This document shows, one piece after another, positions 21,873 through 29,815 of a stretch of DNA of 31,858 nt. The notes below the pieces were generated by a model. It saw only the letters and a list, made by a program, of their open reading frames with translations, was not told where the DNA came from and did not search any database. Position 1 is the stretch's first letter. Each line of letters opens with the position of its first letter. Source of the DNA: a virus; the IMG/VR virus record IMGVR_UViG_3300009176_000059, positions 1 through 31,858 of that record; one strand, 5' to 3'. A program made the translations under genes and the position numbers.

Positions 21873-23066
21873 TTATCCTCTCATTTGCCGGCGTTGTGGA
21901 ATGAATGGATCGCGCCGGTCGAACCATCCACAGAAGGTTGTCATACGTCGCTCGATGTCCTTGACGTATTGTGCCATCAATTCACAGCCCACCGCGTTGA
22001 AGCCATGCTCGACCGCTGCCTGCAACGTGGTTCCGCTGCCGGCAAACGGATCGAGCACGGTTCCTCCTGGTGGTGTCACCAGCTTTATCAGCCAGTGTAT
22101 CAAGTCGAGCGGCTTCACTGTCGGATGGTTGCTCCAAGCCCGATCAGTGGAGTCCGCCTTGGCAGTATAGTAATACCTGTCGATAGAGCCGGTGTCACCG
22201 TAACCTGTTGGTGCCCCGAGTGGTCCTTGTGCCCATCCTCCATTGTATGTCTTGCGTCCGGCAGCAGAGCCGATGGTGCCGGTGCTGGTGCGATCACCAT
22301 ACTTGGCGAAGGACTTCAACACCTCCTCGCTGCCGTCGTGCACCAGGTTCGCCGGGTGCCTGCCAAAGCTGACAGGACTTTGGTGGGTGGCGCCCTGGAT
22401 GAGAGTGTTGCTGCGGTATGCCGGCGTGTTGCGATAAGCTGGATTGGTGGACACGGTGCCGGCTATCGCGCATTCCTTCACATTCATGGCACCGGTGCCG
22501 TACTTCAGCACGTTTTGCACCACGGTTCCGATGAGCGGCTTGCGCGCCAACACAGCGGGTTCTATGGCAGGCTTCAGTGAGGTTTCCCATCCCTCCCACT
22601 GTTCGGCTTCTGCCAGCTTCGCCTTCTTCATCTGCTGACCAACGTCTTCGGACTTGGCGAATCCCTGCCCATACATCCAATACACGGTATCGCGTATCTC
22701 GAAGCCAGCATCCTCGATGGCACATGCCACGCGGTGCGATGTGCGAGTGCCGCCGAATGCCACGAGATAGGCACCCGGCTTCAGCACGTCATACACTGCC
22801 TTCCATGTCTCTGGCAGGAAAGCCACGTTGCCGCCGTCCCATTCCATACCCATAAAGCCACGCGAGAGTCGGCTGTATGGAGTCGACCGATTGCGGGCAC
22901 TCTTGCCGGTGCTGTTGTTGTCATCCACCGAAGTCTTGGCAAATCGCTTGGCGATGGTGAGATGGTAAGGAGGATCGGTGACAGCAGAGTCGAACATCAC
23001 GCCACGCTTCTTCATCTCCGCCAGCAGCAAACGGCAGTCGCCTTCCATGATGTTCCACACTGCCAT
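21873..23066 (-). CDS. Second beta-class DNA methyltransferase
   Basis: The 397-residue protein has motif IV TDPPYHLTIAKRF (about residue 34), FMGMEWDGG, LKPGAYLVAFGG and TVYWMYGQGFAKS, and a C-terminal motif I VLDPFAGSGTTLQAA (about 340). These are typical of beta-class N6-adenine or N4-cytosine methyltransferases. It differs strongly from the enzyme at 19941-21116 and so should have its own target site. The terminus is IPQRRQMRG, where the AGAGGA codons of Arg-Gly also serve as ribosome binding site for the next gene. AAGGAG precedes ATG 23066. Confidence 0.88.
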   Translation of the reverse strand: MAVWNIMEGDCRLLLAEMKKRGVMFDSAVTDPPYHLTIAKRFAKTSVDDNNSTGKSARNRSTPYSRLSRGFMGMEWDGGNVAFLPETWKAVYDVLKPGAYLVAFGGTRTSHRVACAIEDAGFEIRDTVYWMYGQGFAKSEDVGQQMKKAKLAEAEQWEGWETSLKPAIEPAVLARKPLIGTVVQNVLKYGTGAMNVKECAIAGTVSTNPAYRNTPAYRSNTLIQGATHQSPVSFGRHPANLVHDGSEEVLKSFAKYGDRTSTGTIGSAAGRKTYNGGWAQGPLGAPTGYGDTGSIDRYYYTAKADSTDRAWSNHPTVKPLDLIHWLIKLVTPPGGTVLDPFAGSGTTLQAAVEHGFNAVGCELMAQYVKDIERRMTTFCGWFDRRDPFIPQRRQMRG

Positions 23067-23070
23067 TTGT

Positions 23071-23538
23071 CTATCTCCTTAGTGGTCGACGAACTGGTGA
23101 CGTCACTGGTTTTTCCTTATCAGGTTCCCACACCACCAAGCCGGATTTGGTGGCGAGGTGAATCATGTTTGCCGTTCCAGAGCCACCGGGGAACGCCACC
23201 ACGTTTGTCGGTCGGAAGCGTGTCAGCATCTCAGCGTTGCGATGTGGTCCAGCACGGTCGCCGTGCAAGCCCCACTGTGCTGGCATTCCAAGGTAGGCGT
23301 ACTCGCGTTCCTGTGCCCATTCCTGCGCCCAGCGATCCGCACCGCGCAGATTGGTAGGCTCGCCCTTCACACAGCAGGCGCCGTGGATCACAGTGATTAG
23401 CTCGTTGCCTGTGCCGTACCTATGGTTCTTCGCCAGTTTGTCTAGAGCACGGAACACAGCATCGCGGTCCAGATAGTTGCGTCCGCCGGTCACGAGCACG
23501 CGCATCTCGTTGTCACTTCGATCATCCAGCCAGTCCAC
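23071..23538 (-). CDS. DUF2493 (SLOG/YspA-like) protein
   Basis: The 155-residue protein has the family hallmarks: RVLVTGGRNYLD, VIHGACC and LRGADRWAQEWAQE, AGPHRNAEM and VVAFPGGSGTANM. This is a Rossmann-like SLOG fold that binds nucleotides or related ligands. GTG 23538 overlaps the polymerase stop and has GAGGGGAG upstream; ATG 23505, giving MRVLVTGG, is an alternative start. Phage members are common but uncharacterised. The end reads PVRRPLRR, close to the shared R-R-x-L terminus. Confidence 0.87.
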   Translation of the reverse strand: MDWLDDRSDNEMRVLVTGGRNYLDRDAVFRALDKLAKNHRYGTGNELITVIHGACCVKGEPTNLRGADRWAQEWAQEREYAYLGMPAQWGLHGDRAGPHRNAEMLTRFRPTNVVAFPGGSGTANMIHLATKSGLVVWEPDKEKPVTSPVRRPLRR

Positions 23539-26063
23539 TACACGTAACTCCCCTCAAATGTATGTACGTCGTACGTGTCACACCAATTATCGCCAATCTT
23601 ACACTCCACGGTGAGGGGCACACATTGGAACTGGTATCGAGTCCTCACCATCACCTTTTGAATTTCCTCAATGTATGGCTCGGGGTTTGCGTTGGGAAGG
23701 AAGAACGATAAGTCATCGTGAATCTGCATACGCGGATGAAAGTAGAAGTCATCATACTCCATCGCAAGCTGTGACAGTTCATCCATAGCCTCCATCACGA
23801 TATCAGCCTCCATCCCCTGTATCGGATAGTTGACAGGCTCGGTGCCCTTGGCGATGCCACGCCATTCGCGTCCGGTCATAAATCGGATCACACCGTAGTC
23901 ACGGTATATCTTGTACTGATCGCGTTGCCACACCTGTACGTCTTTGTATGTCTCCCAGAAGAAGCCCAACACCTCCTGCACCTGACGAAGCGGTATGCCG
24001 GTGCGCTCGCATGTGGTTTCCGCGTTGGAGCCGAACAGCGATGAGAACACGAAGTCGGACTTGATGACGTTGCGTCCAGCCTTCCGCACCTTCGCTTCAT
24101 CCTTCTCGCCGGTCTGCGATGCGAGACGTTCCAGGTAGATCGGATAGACATGCAGAACTTGATCCAGCCAGTAGGTGTGCATATCCACGTGTTCAATGAT
24201 GGACTTGCATAGCGCACGGTCACGCGATGCCCATCCCTGTATCCTCATCTGTAGCTGTCCATAGTCGAACTTGCAAAACAGATTGCCCTTCGGTGCCACG
24301 ATCTGCCGGCGTATCTCTGGATGCTTCCGCACCGGGTAATTCTGGATATTCGGTTCGCGTGACGACAGCCGCAATGTTGACGTGAACATAGTGGTGTAGG
24401 TCGGATGTAGCATACCATCTGGATACAGCTTCGGCGCTTCGATGGTGGCGTCTACATACGTGACGACCTTGGCTATCTCCCGATCATCCAGCACCGCACG
24501 TGCGAGGGGGTTTTCATCGGCGAACTTGGACAGTGTATCTTCATCGGTGGCATACTGCTTGCCCTTATCAGTCTTGGGCAGTGGTAGCTTTCCATACGCC
24601 ACCAGTGCGGCACCCACTTGCTCAGCGGATGTGATCTTGAACTCAATGCCACGATCCGCCTCATACTGCTTTACTTCATAGAGATTGCGAGCGTCGGCGC
24701 GTATCCGCTCCTGATCGGACAGCAGCTTTGCCTGCATCGTCTCGGCTTCGTTCAAGTCGTACGGTATGCCCATCAGTTCCATGTTGACGGTGGCAGAGAT
24801 GGCACCGAGTATCCTGGTATAGTCCTCACGCGCCACCTGTCCGCCAATGCGGCGATGGATGCGTGCCGATGCCCACGAGTCCAAGCCGTTGTATGGGATG
24901 ATATCCTCCAGCTTATACGACATGATCTGAGCGGCATCAATGTTGCTGAGTGATTTGATGTTGACGCCGAGTACAAGCTGTGAAGTGTCATCCAAGCCAA
25001 GCAAGCCCTGCCGCTCGAAAATCAGACGGGAGTACGCCATCGTATCATCGAACGGCATGAGAGGTTCGGATGTGAGGTAGCGGAACCACGACAGTTCGTG
25101 CGCTGCGTTGTGTGCGATCCAGCGACGGGTGCGCACCACCTTAATAATCAAGTTGGTACCCCACGTCGTTGGCATTGACGGATGATTGCACGACCACGCT
25201 ACCGTCAGCTTGCCATCCGACACTGATGCTGTCAGCAACTCAGACCGCACCTCATATGGACGCAATCGCGACGACTCAAGGTCGACGGCAACCGGATCGC
25301 TCATACGGTCGATGATTGCCTGTGCCTCGGACTCGGATTTTGCCCAGACCACATCAGACAATTTGACGTGTTCGATACGTGGCGGGTTCCACTGATCGAC
25401 GCCGTTGAAGAAGCGCCGCAGATCGGATTGAAACAGCACGCCTGCCGACGACTCACGTCTGCCGCGCCGCTCAGCTTCACGGTTCTCGCGGATGACGAAT
25501 GCCGGATGAAACACTGGATAGTACCACAGCACACGTCCGCCGACAGACACCGGCATCTTGATACCGTGAGCCTTCATAATAGAGCCGTCTGGATAGAACT
25601 TGCGAAGCGGTGTGCCACCCAGACCGAGGATGGCTGTGAGGTTCGGCATGTTGGCAACGTCTTCCTCAAGATATGGCGAGCACGCGTGCATCTCATGTGG
25701 TGTCGGTGTTCGGTTCTCCGGTGGTCGGCAGCGACACACATTCTGGAACGCAACGCGCTTGTTGTGCTTGTGCGGGATGTTGTCGCGTAACAGCTTGCCG
25801 GATGGTCCCACCAGTGCGGCGCCGTCGCGATCCTCCTGCTCGCCTGGTGCCTCCGCCAGTGCGAGTATCTCGCCAGTATTCCAGTTGCCGCTGATCTTCA
25901 TTTGTGGGCTGGCGATGGTGCCCCATACGCTGCGGAGCGTACACGCGTCGCAGCCCACAGCGTTGGGGTCGATTATGACTTGTTGCTTGGCGGCTCGGGC
26001 GGTGGTTTGCTTGATTTTGTGCAAGTTGTCGGTGACGTGGTCGAGGTGTTTCCAGAATCCCAT
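23538..26063 (-). CDS. Family A DNA polymerase fused to an N-terminal family 4 uracil-DNA glycosylase
   Basis: The 841-residue protein has three domains. Residues about 30-200 are a family 4 UDG with four Fe-S cysteines (38, 41, 112, 128), EAPGEQEDRDG (71-81), NVCRCRPPENRTP and FHPAF (185-189). Residues about 245-420 are a 3'-5' exonuclease with VDLESS, AHNAAHEL and YNGLDSWA. The polymerase follows with motif A FDYGQLQMR, motif B RNVIKSDFVFSSLFG and motif C QIHDDLS. Motif A has Gln where family members have Glu (Glu710 of E. coli Pol I), and motif C has HDD instead of HDE. It is the replicative polymerase of the module; the glycosylase domain looks intact. GGAG precedes ATG 26063. Confidence 0.92.
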   Translation of the reverse strand: MGFWKHLDHVTDNLHKIKQTTARAAKQQVIIDPNAVGCDACTLRSVWGTIASPQMKISGNWNTGEILALAEAPGEQEDRDGAALVGPSGKLLRDNIPHKHNKRVAFQNVCRCRPPENRTPTPHEMHACSPYLEEDVANMPNLTAILGLGGTPLRKFYPDGSIMKAHGIKMPVSVGGRVLWYYPVFHPAFVIRENREAERRGRRESSAGVLFQSDLRRFFNGVDQWNPPRIEHVKLSDVVWAKSESEAQAIIDRMSDPVAVDLESSRLRPYEVRSELLTASVSDGKLTVAWSCNHPSMPTTWGTNLIIKVVRTRRWIAHNAAHELSWFRYLTSEPLMPFDDTMAYSRLIFERQGLLGLDDTSQLVLGVNIKSLSNIDAAQIMSYKLEDIIPYNGLDSWASARIHRRIGGQVAREDYTRILGAISATVNMELMGIPYDLNEAETMQAKLLSDQERIRADARNLYEVKQYEADRGIEFKITSAEQVGAALVAYGKLPLPKTDKGKQYATDEDTLSKFADENPLARAVLDDREIAKVVTYVDATIEAPKLYPDGMLHPTYTTMFTSTLRLSSREPNIQNYPVRKHPEIRRQIVAPKGNLFCKFDYGQLQMRIQGWASRDRALCKSIIEHVDMHTYWLDQVLHVYPIYLERLASQTGEKDEAKVRKAGRNVIKSDFVFSSLFGSNAETTCERTGIPLRQVQEVLGFFWETYKDVQVWQRDQYKIYRDYGVIRFMTGREWRGIAKGTEPVNYPIQGMEADIVMEAMDELSQLAMEYDDFYFHPRMQIHDDLSFFLPNANPEPYIEEIQKVMVRTRYQFQCVPLTVECKIGDNWCDTYDVHTFEGSYV

Positions 26064-26467
26064 TCGTCTATCTCCGTGAGTCTGGCGGCGCGCAACCGCT
26101 GGCGTTGTCGGGCGTTGAGATGAGTAACCTTGCGTGAGAATGGTCCGCGTGTGCCGTAGCGTTGAATCGAAACATCGGCTTCGACGTGCGGATAAGGCAA
26201 GCTATACGCTCTGTGATATTCGCGAGCGAAACGCATTATGTCGGCTCGTTCGGTGTATTCGATGGCGTACAGGCTGTAGTCGACTCCCTTGCGACGGTTC
26301 ACATCGAACGCCGCAAGGGATGAGAAGTTTTGATTAAACTCCTGCAATACGTGTTGAAGGACTTTCGGCAACAGATCAAACCACATGAAGTCGTCACCGG
26401 CTGTACTTTTGATGCTATCGGTGCCGTGGGATATAACACGATTGGACTGAGCGTAACGCTTTGCCAT
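25973..26467 (-). CDS. Hypothetical protein overlapping the polymerase start
   Basis: This encodes 164 residues starting MAKRYAQSNRVISHG. The main body (DLLPKVLQHVLQEFNQNFSS, split into two helices, then YSLYAIEYTERADIM) is soluble. An Arg/Gln-rich helix (LNARQRQRLRAARL) and a Ser/Thr/Pro tail follow. The last 91 bases overlap the polymerase gene in another frame. The ribosome binding site is weak. No family is recognised, but the ordered layout between two large genes and neighbour-like codon use support it. Confidence 0.6.
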   Translation of the reverse strand: MAKRYAQSNRVISHGTDSIKSTAGDDFMWFDLLPKVLQHVLQEFNQNFSSLAAFDVNRRKGVDYSLYAIEYTERADIMRFAREYHRAYSLPYPHVEADVSIQRYGTRGPFSRKVTHLNARQRQRLRAARLTEIDEWDSGNTSTTSPTTCTKSSKPPPEPPSNKS

Positions 26468-26485
26468 TGCCGAAAGCCCTGTTGT

Positions 26486-28987
26486 TTAGCAGCGTGTGTA
26501 ATCGCAAGCCAGACAGCGGACACAGCCCAACTCGTGTACGAGTGGTGTCGCATGACAGTTGGGACACGAGTCTGGACCGTCACCGCGTGTGACTGATACT
26601 GGTACTACCTTGGTGCCGTCAAAATGCTCTTGAGCCGCCGCGCTTGCTGGTAGCAGACCAAGTACGCGGAACTCCTCTTCCAGTACACCGCCGATGGCTG
26701 CCACGATGGATGGACGGTACTTGTGTTGCTCTGCGATGAAGGCTCCACCCTTGGCAGAGTGTACGGCACCCAATTCTTGAATGAGGAACTTGACGTCACC
26801 ACCACGCCGTAGCACGGCGGTGAGCAACCGGCTGAGCGTCTGTACCCATTCGGCATTATCGGCACCGCTCGTGGTGATGAACACCTCGAATGGCACATTG
26901 CCTATGCGCGTGATTGTGATGTACCAGTTCGACCCGTCCAATCCCCATTTCAGCTTGTAGCGTCTGCCCTCGACCACACGCTGCGCCGGCATAATACTAT
27001 GTTGTATCTCCTCAATGGCTTCAGTCATCACCGCCGCACGCTGGTCGACCACAGCCCCCTTCTTCTCGGACAGGATGGAGCCACGTCCTGATGCCGGATC
27101 GTAGCGGTAGGTGGTGCAGCCCTTGCAGCCAAGATCGTATGCCTGTTTGTAGACATTCTTGAATGTCTCGTAATCCATGTCGTCTGGGCAGTTGATGGTC
27201 TTGCTGATGGACGAGTCGATGTGTGTCTGCCACGCCGCGTGCACAGCCACATGCTCTTCGACCGTGATATCCATAGCGCCGACGAAGATGTCCTTGGGCG
27301 GTATCTCGCCTGGATGTATCTCGTTGAACAGCCTGAGCGAGTAAGGCATAGACACATAGTCTGCCCATTGTCCGTCTGGTTGCCGCACCTTGCGTTCCGT
27401 CGGACTGAATGAGAACACCGGCTCGTGCCCGGATGAGAGGTTGCCGGTGTAGATGCTGATGGTGCCGTTCGGTGCAATGGTGTTGAGTATGCCGTTGCGT
27501 ATGCCGTCCTTGTTGATCTTGTCGATGGTGTCTTTGGTCAAGCGGTTGACGTTGTAGCCAGCCAGGAACATGCCCCGATCAAACAATGGGAATGAGCCAC
27601 GCTCAACAGCAAGATCGGATGATGCGTGATACGACGTGTTCGCCAGAAGGTAGGACAATTCCTCAGCTATATTTGCTGACTCCACGCTGCCGTAACGGAT
27701 GCCCAACTGCACCAGCATATCAGCGAAGCCGGTGATGCCTAGTCCGATGCGCCGCTTGTTCATACTCTCTTCGCGCTGTCCCGGCAGAGGATAGTTGGTC
27801 ACATCCAACACGTTGTCAAGAAACCGAACACCGATCCGAGTCACTGTCTTAAACAGTTCCCAATCAAACTTGGCATTCGGTGTGAATGGGTCGAGGACCA
27901 TGAATGCGAGGTTGACGGAACTCAGGCAGCAGCAACCGTTCGGCGGCAATGGCTGTTCGGCGCATGGATTGGTGGCGCGGATATCCTCACAGTAATAGAG
28001 GTTGTTGCGCTGATTCACACGGTCGATGTAGATCACACCCGGCTCGGCGTATGTGTAGGTTGACCGCATGATGTCTTCCCAGATCGTGCGAGCCTTCACA
28101 CGCTGATAGACGTACCACGGAAGCATAGTACCGCGGCGCCACTTGAGATGCTCATCCTTCGGCTGCTGTTGCTCAAACTCGTTGCTATATGAATAGTAGT
28201 CGTATGGGAACGGCTTGTCGTACACGTCCACGTGGTTGCCGTCAGCACGTGGCACATGGAAACCCAAGTCCCAATATTCGTCAGCTTCGACGGCGGCAAG
28301 GAATGCATCGGATATCAGTACCGATACATTGAAGCCCGTCAACTGCCCTTTCTGTCGCTTCGCACTGATGAATGATGGATTGGTGATAATGGTGTCGCCG
28401 GTCTGGCTGTCAATGTGTGTCTCGTACTGCCGTGGATTCCACAGATCGGGATGTGTGTCGCACAACACACCCATCATTGCACCACGCCGCGTGCCAGCCG
28501 ACATTATCGTTTGGCACATGCCATCCTGCTGTCGCATGAATGAGATGGCGCCAGACGCCACCGATCCAACACCACCGACGATGGCGTCCTTTGGACGGAT
28601 GGGAGAGAAGTCCGATCCAATGCCACCGCCCTGCTGTAATGTGAATGCACCTTGTGCGATGGACATCTGGATGCCTGCCATCGAGTCCATGATGGTTGGC
28701 AACACATAGCAGTTGATGAGCGTAACATTGCGTCCGGTGCCGGCGCCCGCATTCACGCGTCCTGCTGGGATGAGGTAGCCATTGGTGACTGCCCACATAC
28801 CATCGGCTTTGCCAGCAGCATCCTTCGCATACACCGCGTCAACCACACGCTTGCGTGTGTCTCGCACGCTGTGCTCGTGCGACGTGCCATCTGGATGTAG
28901 CCAACGATACTTGTCATTCCAAATGTCCCGCACCAGAGGATCGGTCTCGAGTACCTTCATGCGGAATAGGTCCATATCAAATGGCAT
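26486..28987 (-). CDS. nrdJ: Class II (B12-dependent) ribonucleotide reductase
   Basis: The 833-residue protein shows adenosylcobalamin-dependent reductase features: the first redox cysteine in LINCYVLPT, QQGGGIGSDFSPIRP, the active site NPCAEQPLPPNGCCCLSS, PNGTISIYTGN, and SISKTINCPDDM then LGCKGCTTYRYDP. Near the C-terminus is a TSCPD-type domain (VPFEVFITTSGAD) and then a tail with CPNCHATPL and CVRCLACDYTRC, which resembles the zinc-ribbon redox tail of NrdJ. It makes dNTPs for phage replication using host cobalamin and needs no separate small subunit. AGGAG precedes ATG 28987. The gene opens the polymerase unit. Confidence 0.92.
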   Translation of the reverse strand: MPFDMDLFRMKVLETDPLVRDIWNDKYRWLHPDGTSHEHSVRDTRKRVVDAVYAKDAAGKADGMWAVTNGYLIPAGRVNAGAGTGRNVTLINCYVLPTIMDSMAGIQMSIAQGAFTLQQGGGIGSDFSPIRPKDAIVGGVGSVASGAISFMRQQDGMCQTIMSAGTRRGAMMGVLCDTHPDLWNPRQYETHIDSQTGDTIITNPSFISAKRQKGQLTGFNVSVLISDAFLAAVEADEYWDLGFHVPRADGNHVDVYDKPFPYDYYSYSNEFEQQQPKDEHLKWRRGTMLPWYVYQRVKARTIWEDIMRSTYTYAEPGVIYIDRVNQRNNLYYCEDIRATNPCAEQPLPPNGCCCLSSVNLAFMVLDPFTPNAKFDWELFKTVTRIGVRFLDNVLDVTNYPLPGQREESMNKRRIGLGITGFADMLVQLGIRYGSVESANIAEELSYLLANTSYHASSDLAVERGSFPLFDRGMFLAGYNVNRLTKDTIDKINKDGIRNGILNTIAPNGTISIYTGNLSSGHEPVFSFSPTERKVRQPDGQWADYVSMPYSLRLFNEIHPGEIPPKDIFVGAMDITVEEHVAVHAAWQTHIDSSISKTINCPDDMDYETFKNVYKQAYDLGCKGCTTYRYDPASGRGSILSEKKGAVVDQRAAVMTEAIEEIQHSIMPAQRVVEGRRYKLKWGLDGSNWYITITRIGNVPFEVFITTSGADNAEWVQTLSRLLTAVLRRGGDVKFLIQELGAVHSAKGGAFIAEQHKYRPSIVAAIGGVLEEEFRVLGLLPASAAAQEHFDGTKVVPVSVTRGDGPDSCPNCHATPLVHELGCVRCLACDYTRC

Positions 28988-28996
28988 AGTTGTCTC

Positions 28997-29203
28997 CTAG
29001 TGAGTTGATGATATAACACCGAAGTTGGCAATATGGCTGCCGCACTTCGCACACTCGCATTCGATCACACCCGCTGACCGGGTGTAGCGTAGCACCAGTC
29101 CAGACTTCGAGTGGCACTTGCTGGTGAGCACCATGCTATTGGAATCTATGTCTGCGGGTGCGTCGTCAAACGCCCTGTCTAATTCCTGCCTAGTCAGTAT
29201 CAT
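28997..29203 (-). CDS. Small zinc-binding-like protein
   Basis: This encodes 68 residues starting MILTRQELDRAFDDAPADID. The C-terminal half holds KCHSKSGLVLRY and IECECAKCGSHIANFG, a pattern of three or four cysteines that probably binds zinc. The start at 29203 is chosen because GGAG lies eight bases upstream and it overlaps the preceding gene by only 14 bases. The role is unknown. Confidence 0.65.
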   Translation of the reverse strand: MILTRQELDRAFDDAPADIDSNSMVLTSKCHSKSGLVLRYTRSAGVIECECAKCGSHIANFGVISSTH

Positions 29204-29387
29204 CGACTGTCTCCGGATGATGAAGGTTGTAGATAAGTGCATACACACCGCATAGCAACACCCACAACACAAATATGAACATGAGTATCCACGTGTAGAA
29301 AGCCAAGCTGCTGTCGGCGTGCGTGGTGATGTAGGTCAGACATATCATAATGGTTCCGATGACCGTGGCTATCATCAACTCTGTCAT
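29190..29387 (-). CDS. Small two-pass membrane protein
   Basis: This encodes 65 residues starting MTELMIATVIGTIMICLTYI, with a first transmembrane segment at residues 4-20. The second is at about 30-52 (YTWILMFIFVLWVLLCGVYA), and the tail is acidic (HHPETVDDTD). Its start overlaps the upstream stop by four bases. It could be holin-like by topology alone, but no lysis genes are nearby, so function is left open. Confidence 0.65.
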   Translation of the reverse strand: MTELMIATVIGTIMICLTYITTHADSSLAFYTWILMFIFVLWVLLCGVYALIYNLHHPETVDDTD

Positions 29388-29587
29388 TGGGTTGTTGCCT
29401 CCAGTTTCAGAGCATAGTCGTATATTGACTGCCTGATCTGAGTACCACGCTCACGGTGTGCTCGCAGGAGGAATAGCGTGGCATCGGTTGTCGCCGATAG
29501 ATGTTGTGGACGTTCCATCAGCAGAAGCGCAGTCACTTTGTTTAGATGTTCCACTGCATCCAAGAAGGTGAGCGGTGCTATGCTCAT
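29384..29587 (-). CDS. Small helical hypothetical protein (67 aa)
   Basis: This encodes MSIAPLTFLDAVEHLNKVTA followed by further amphipathic helices (LLLRAHRERGTQIR) and a short tail. It overlaps both neighbours by four bases in ATGA form. No motif is recognised. The predicted all-helical fold and coupling suggest co-expression with the adjacent small genes. Confidence 0.6.
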   Translation of the reverse strand: MSIAPLTFLDAVEHLNKVTALLLMERPQHLSATTDATLFLLRAHRERGTQIRQSIYDYALKLEATTQ

Positions 29588-29811
29588 TGCCTCTCCTCCG
29601 CAGCCAGCGCCTGCATATTCACGTGATGCATCACCAACTCGGCGAAGCGGATCACGTCGCTGCTGCTGTACACCAGCGGACGAAGATGAAGCAACTGCTC
29701 ACACGTACAAATCACCTTGTAGATGGTGTAGGTGGAATCAAGCAGTTCGCTTTCGCCTGCCATGTAGGTTTCAAGCAGATCGCTTATGCGGTCAAGGTCT
29801 GGTACTGGCAT
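29584..29811 (-). CDS. Small helical hypothetical protein (75 aa)
   Basis: This encodes MPVPDLDRISDLLETYMAGE and then a mainly helical, slightly acidic body (YKVICTCEQLLHLRPL, then DVIRFAELVMHHVNM). Two cysteines are close together (CTC). AGAGGATAGAGCA from the end of the upstream gene provides the ribosome binding site. The family is unknown. Confidence 0.6.
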   Translation of the reverse strand: MPVPDLDRISDLLETYMAGESELLDSTYTIYKVICTCEQLLHLRPLVYSSSDVIRFAELVMHHVNMQALAAEERQ

Positions 29812-29815
29812 TGCT

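Noticed and set aside
19941-23066. A complete restriction-modification system
   Set aside because: Two methyltransferases flank one GIY-YIG-like gene, but nothing shows matching specificity; listed only as a possibility.
29190-29387. Two-pass membrane protein as holin
   Set aside because: Topology alone is not enough, and no endolysin or spanin gene is nearby.
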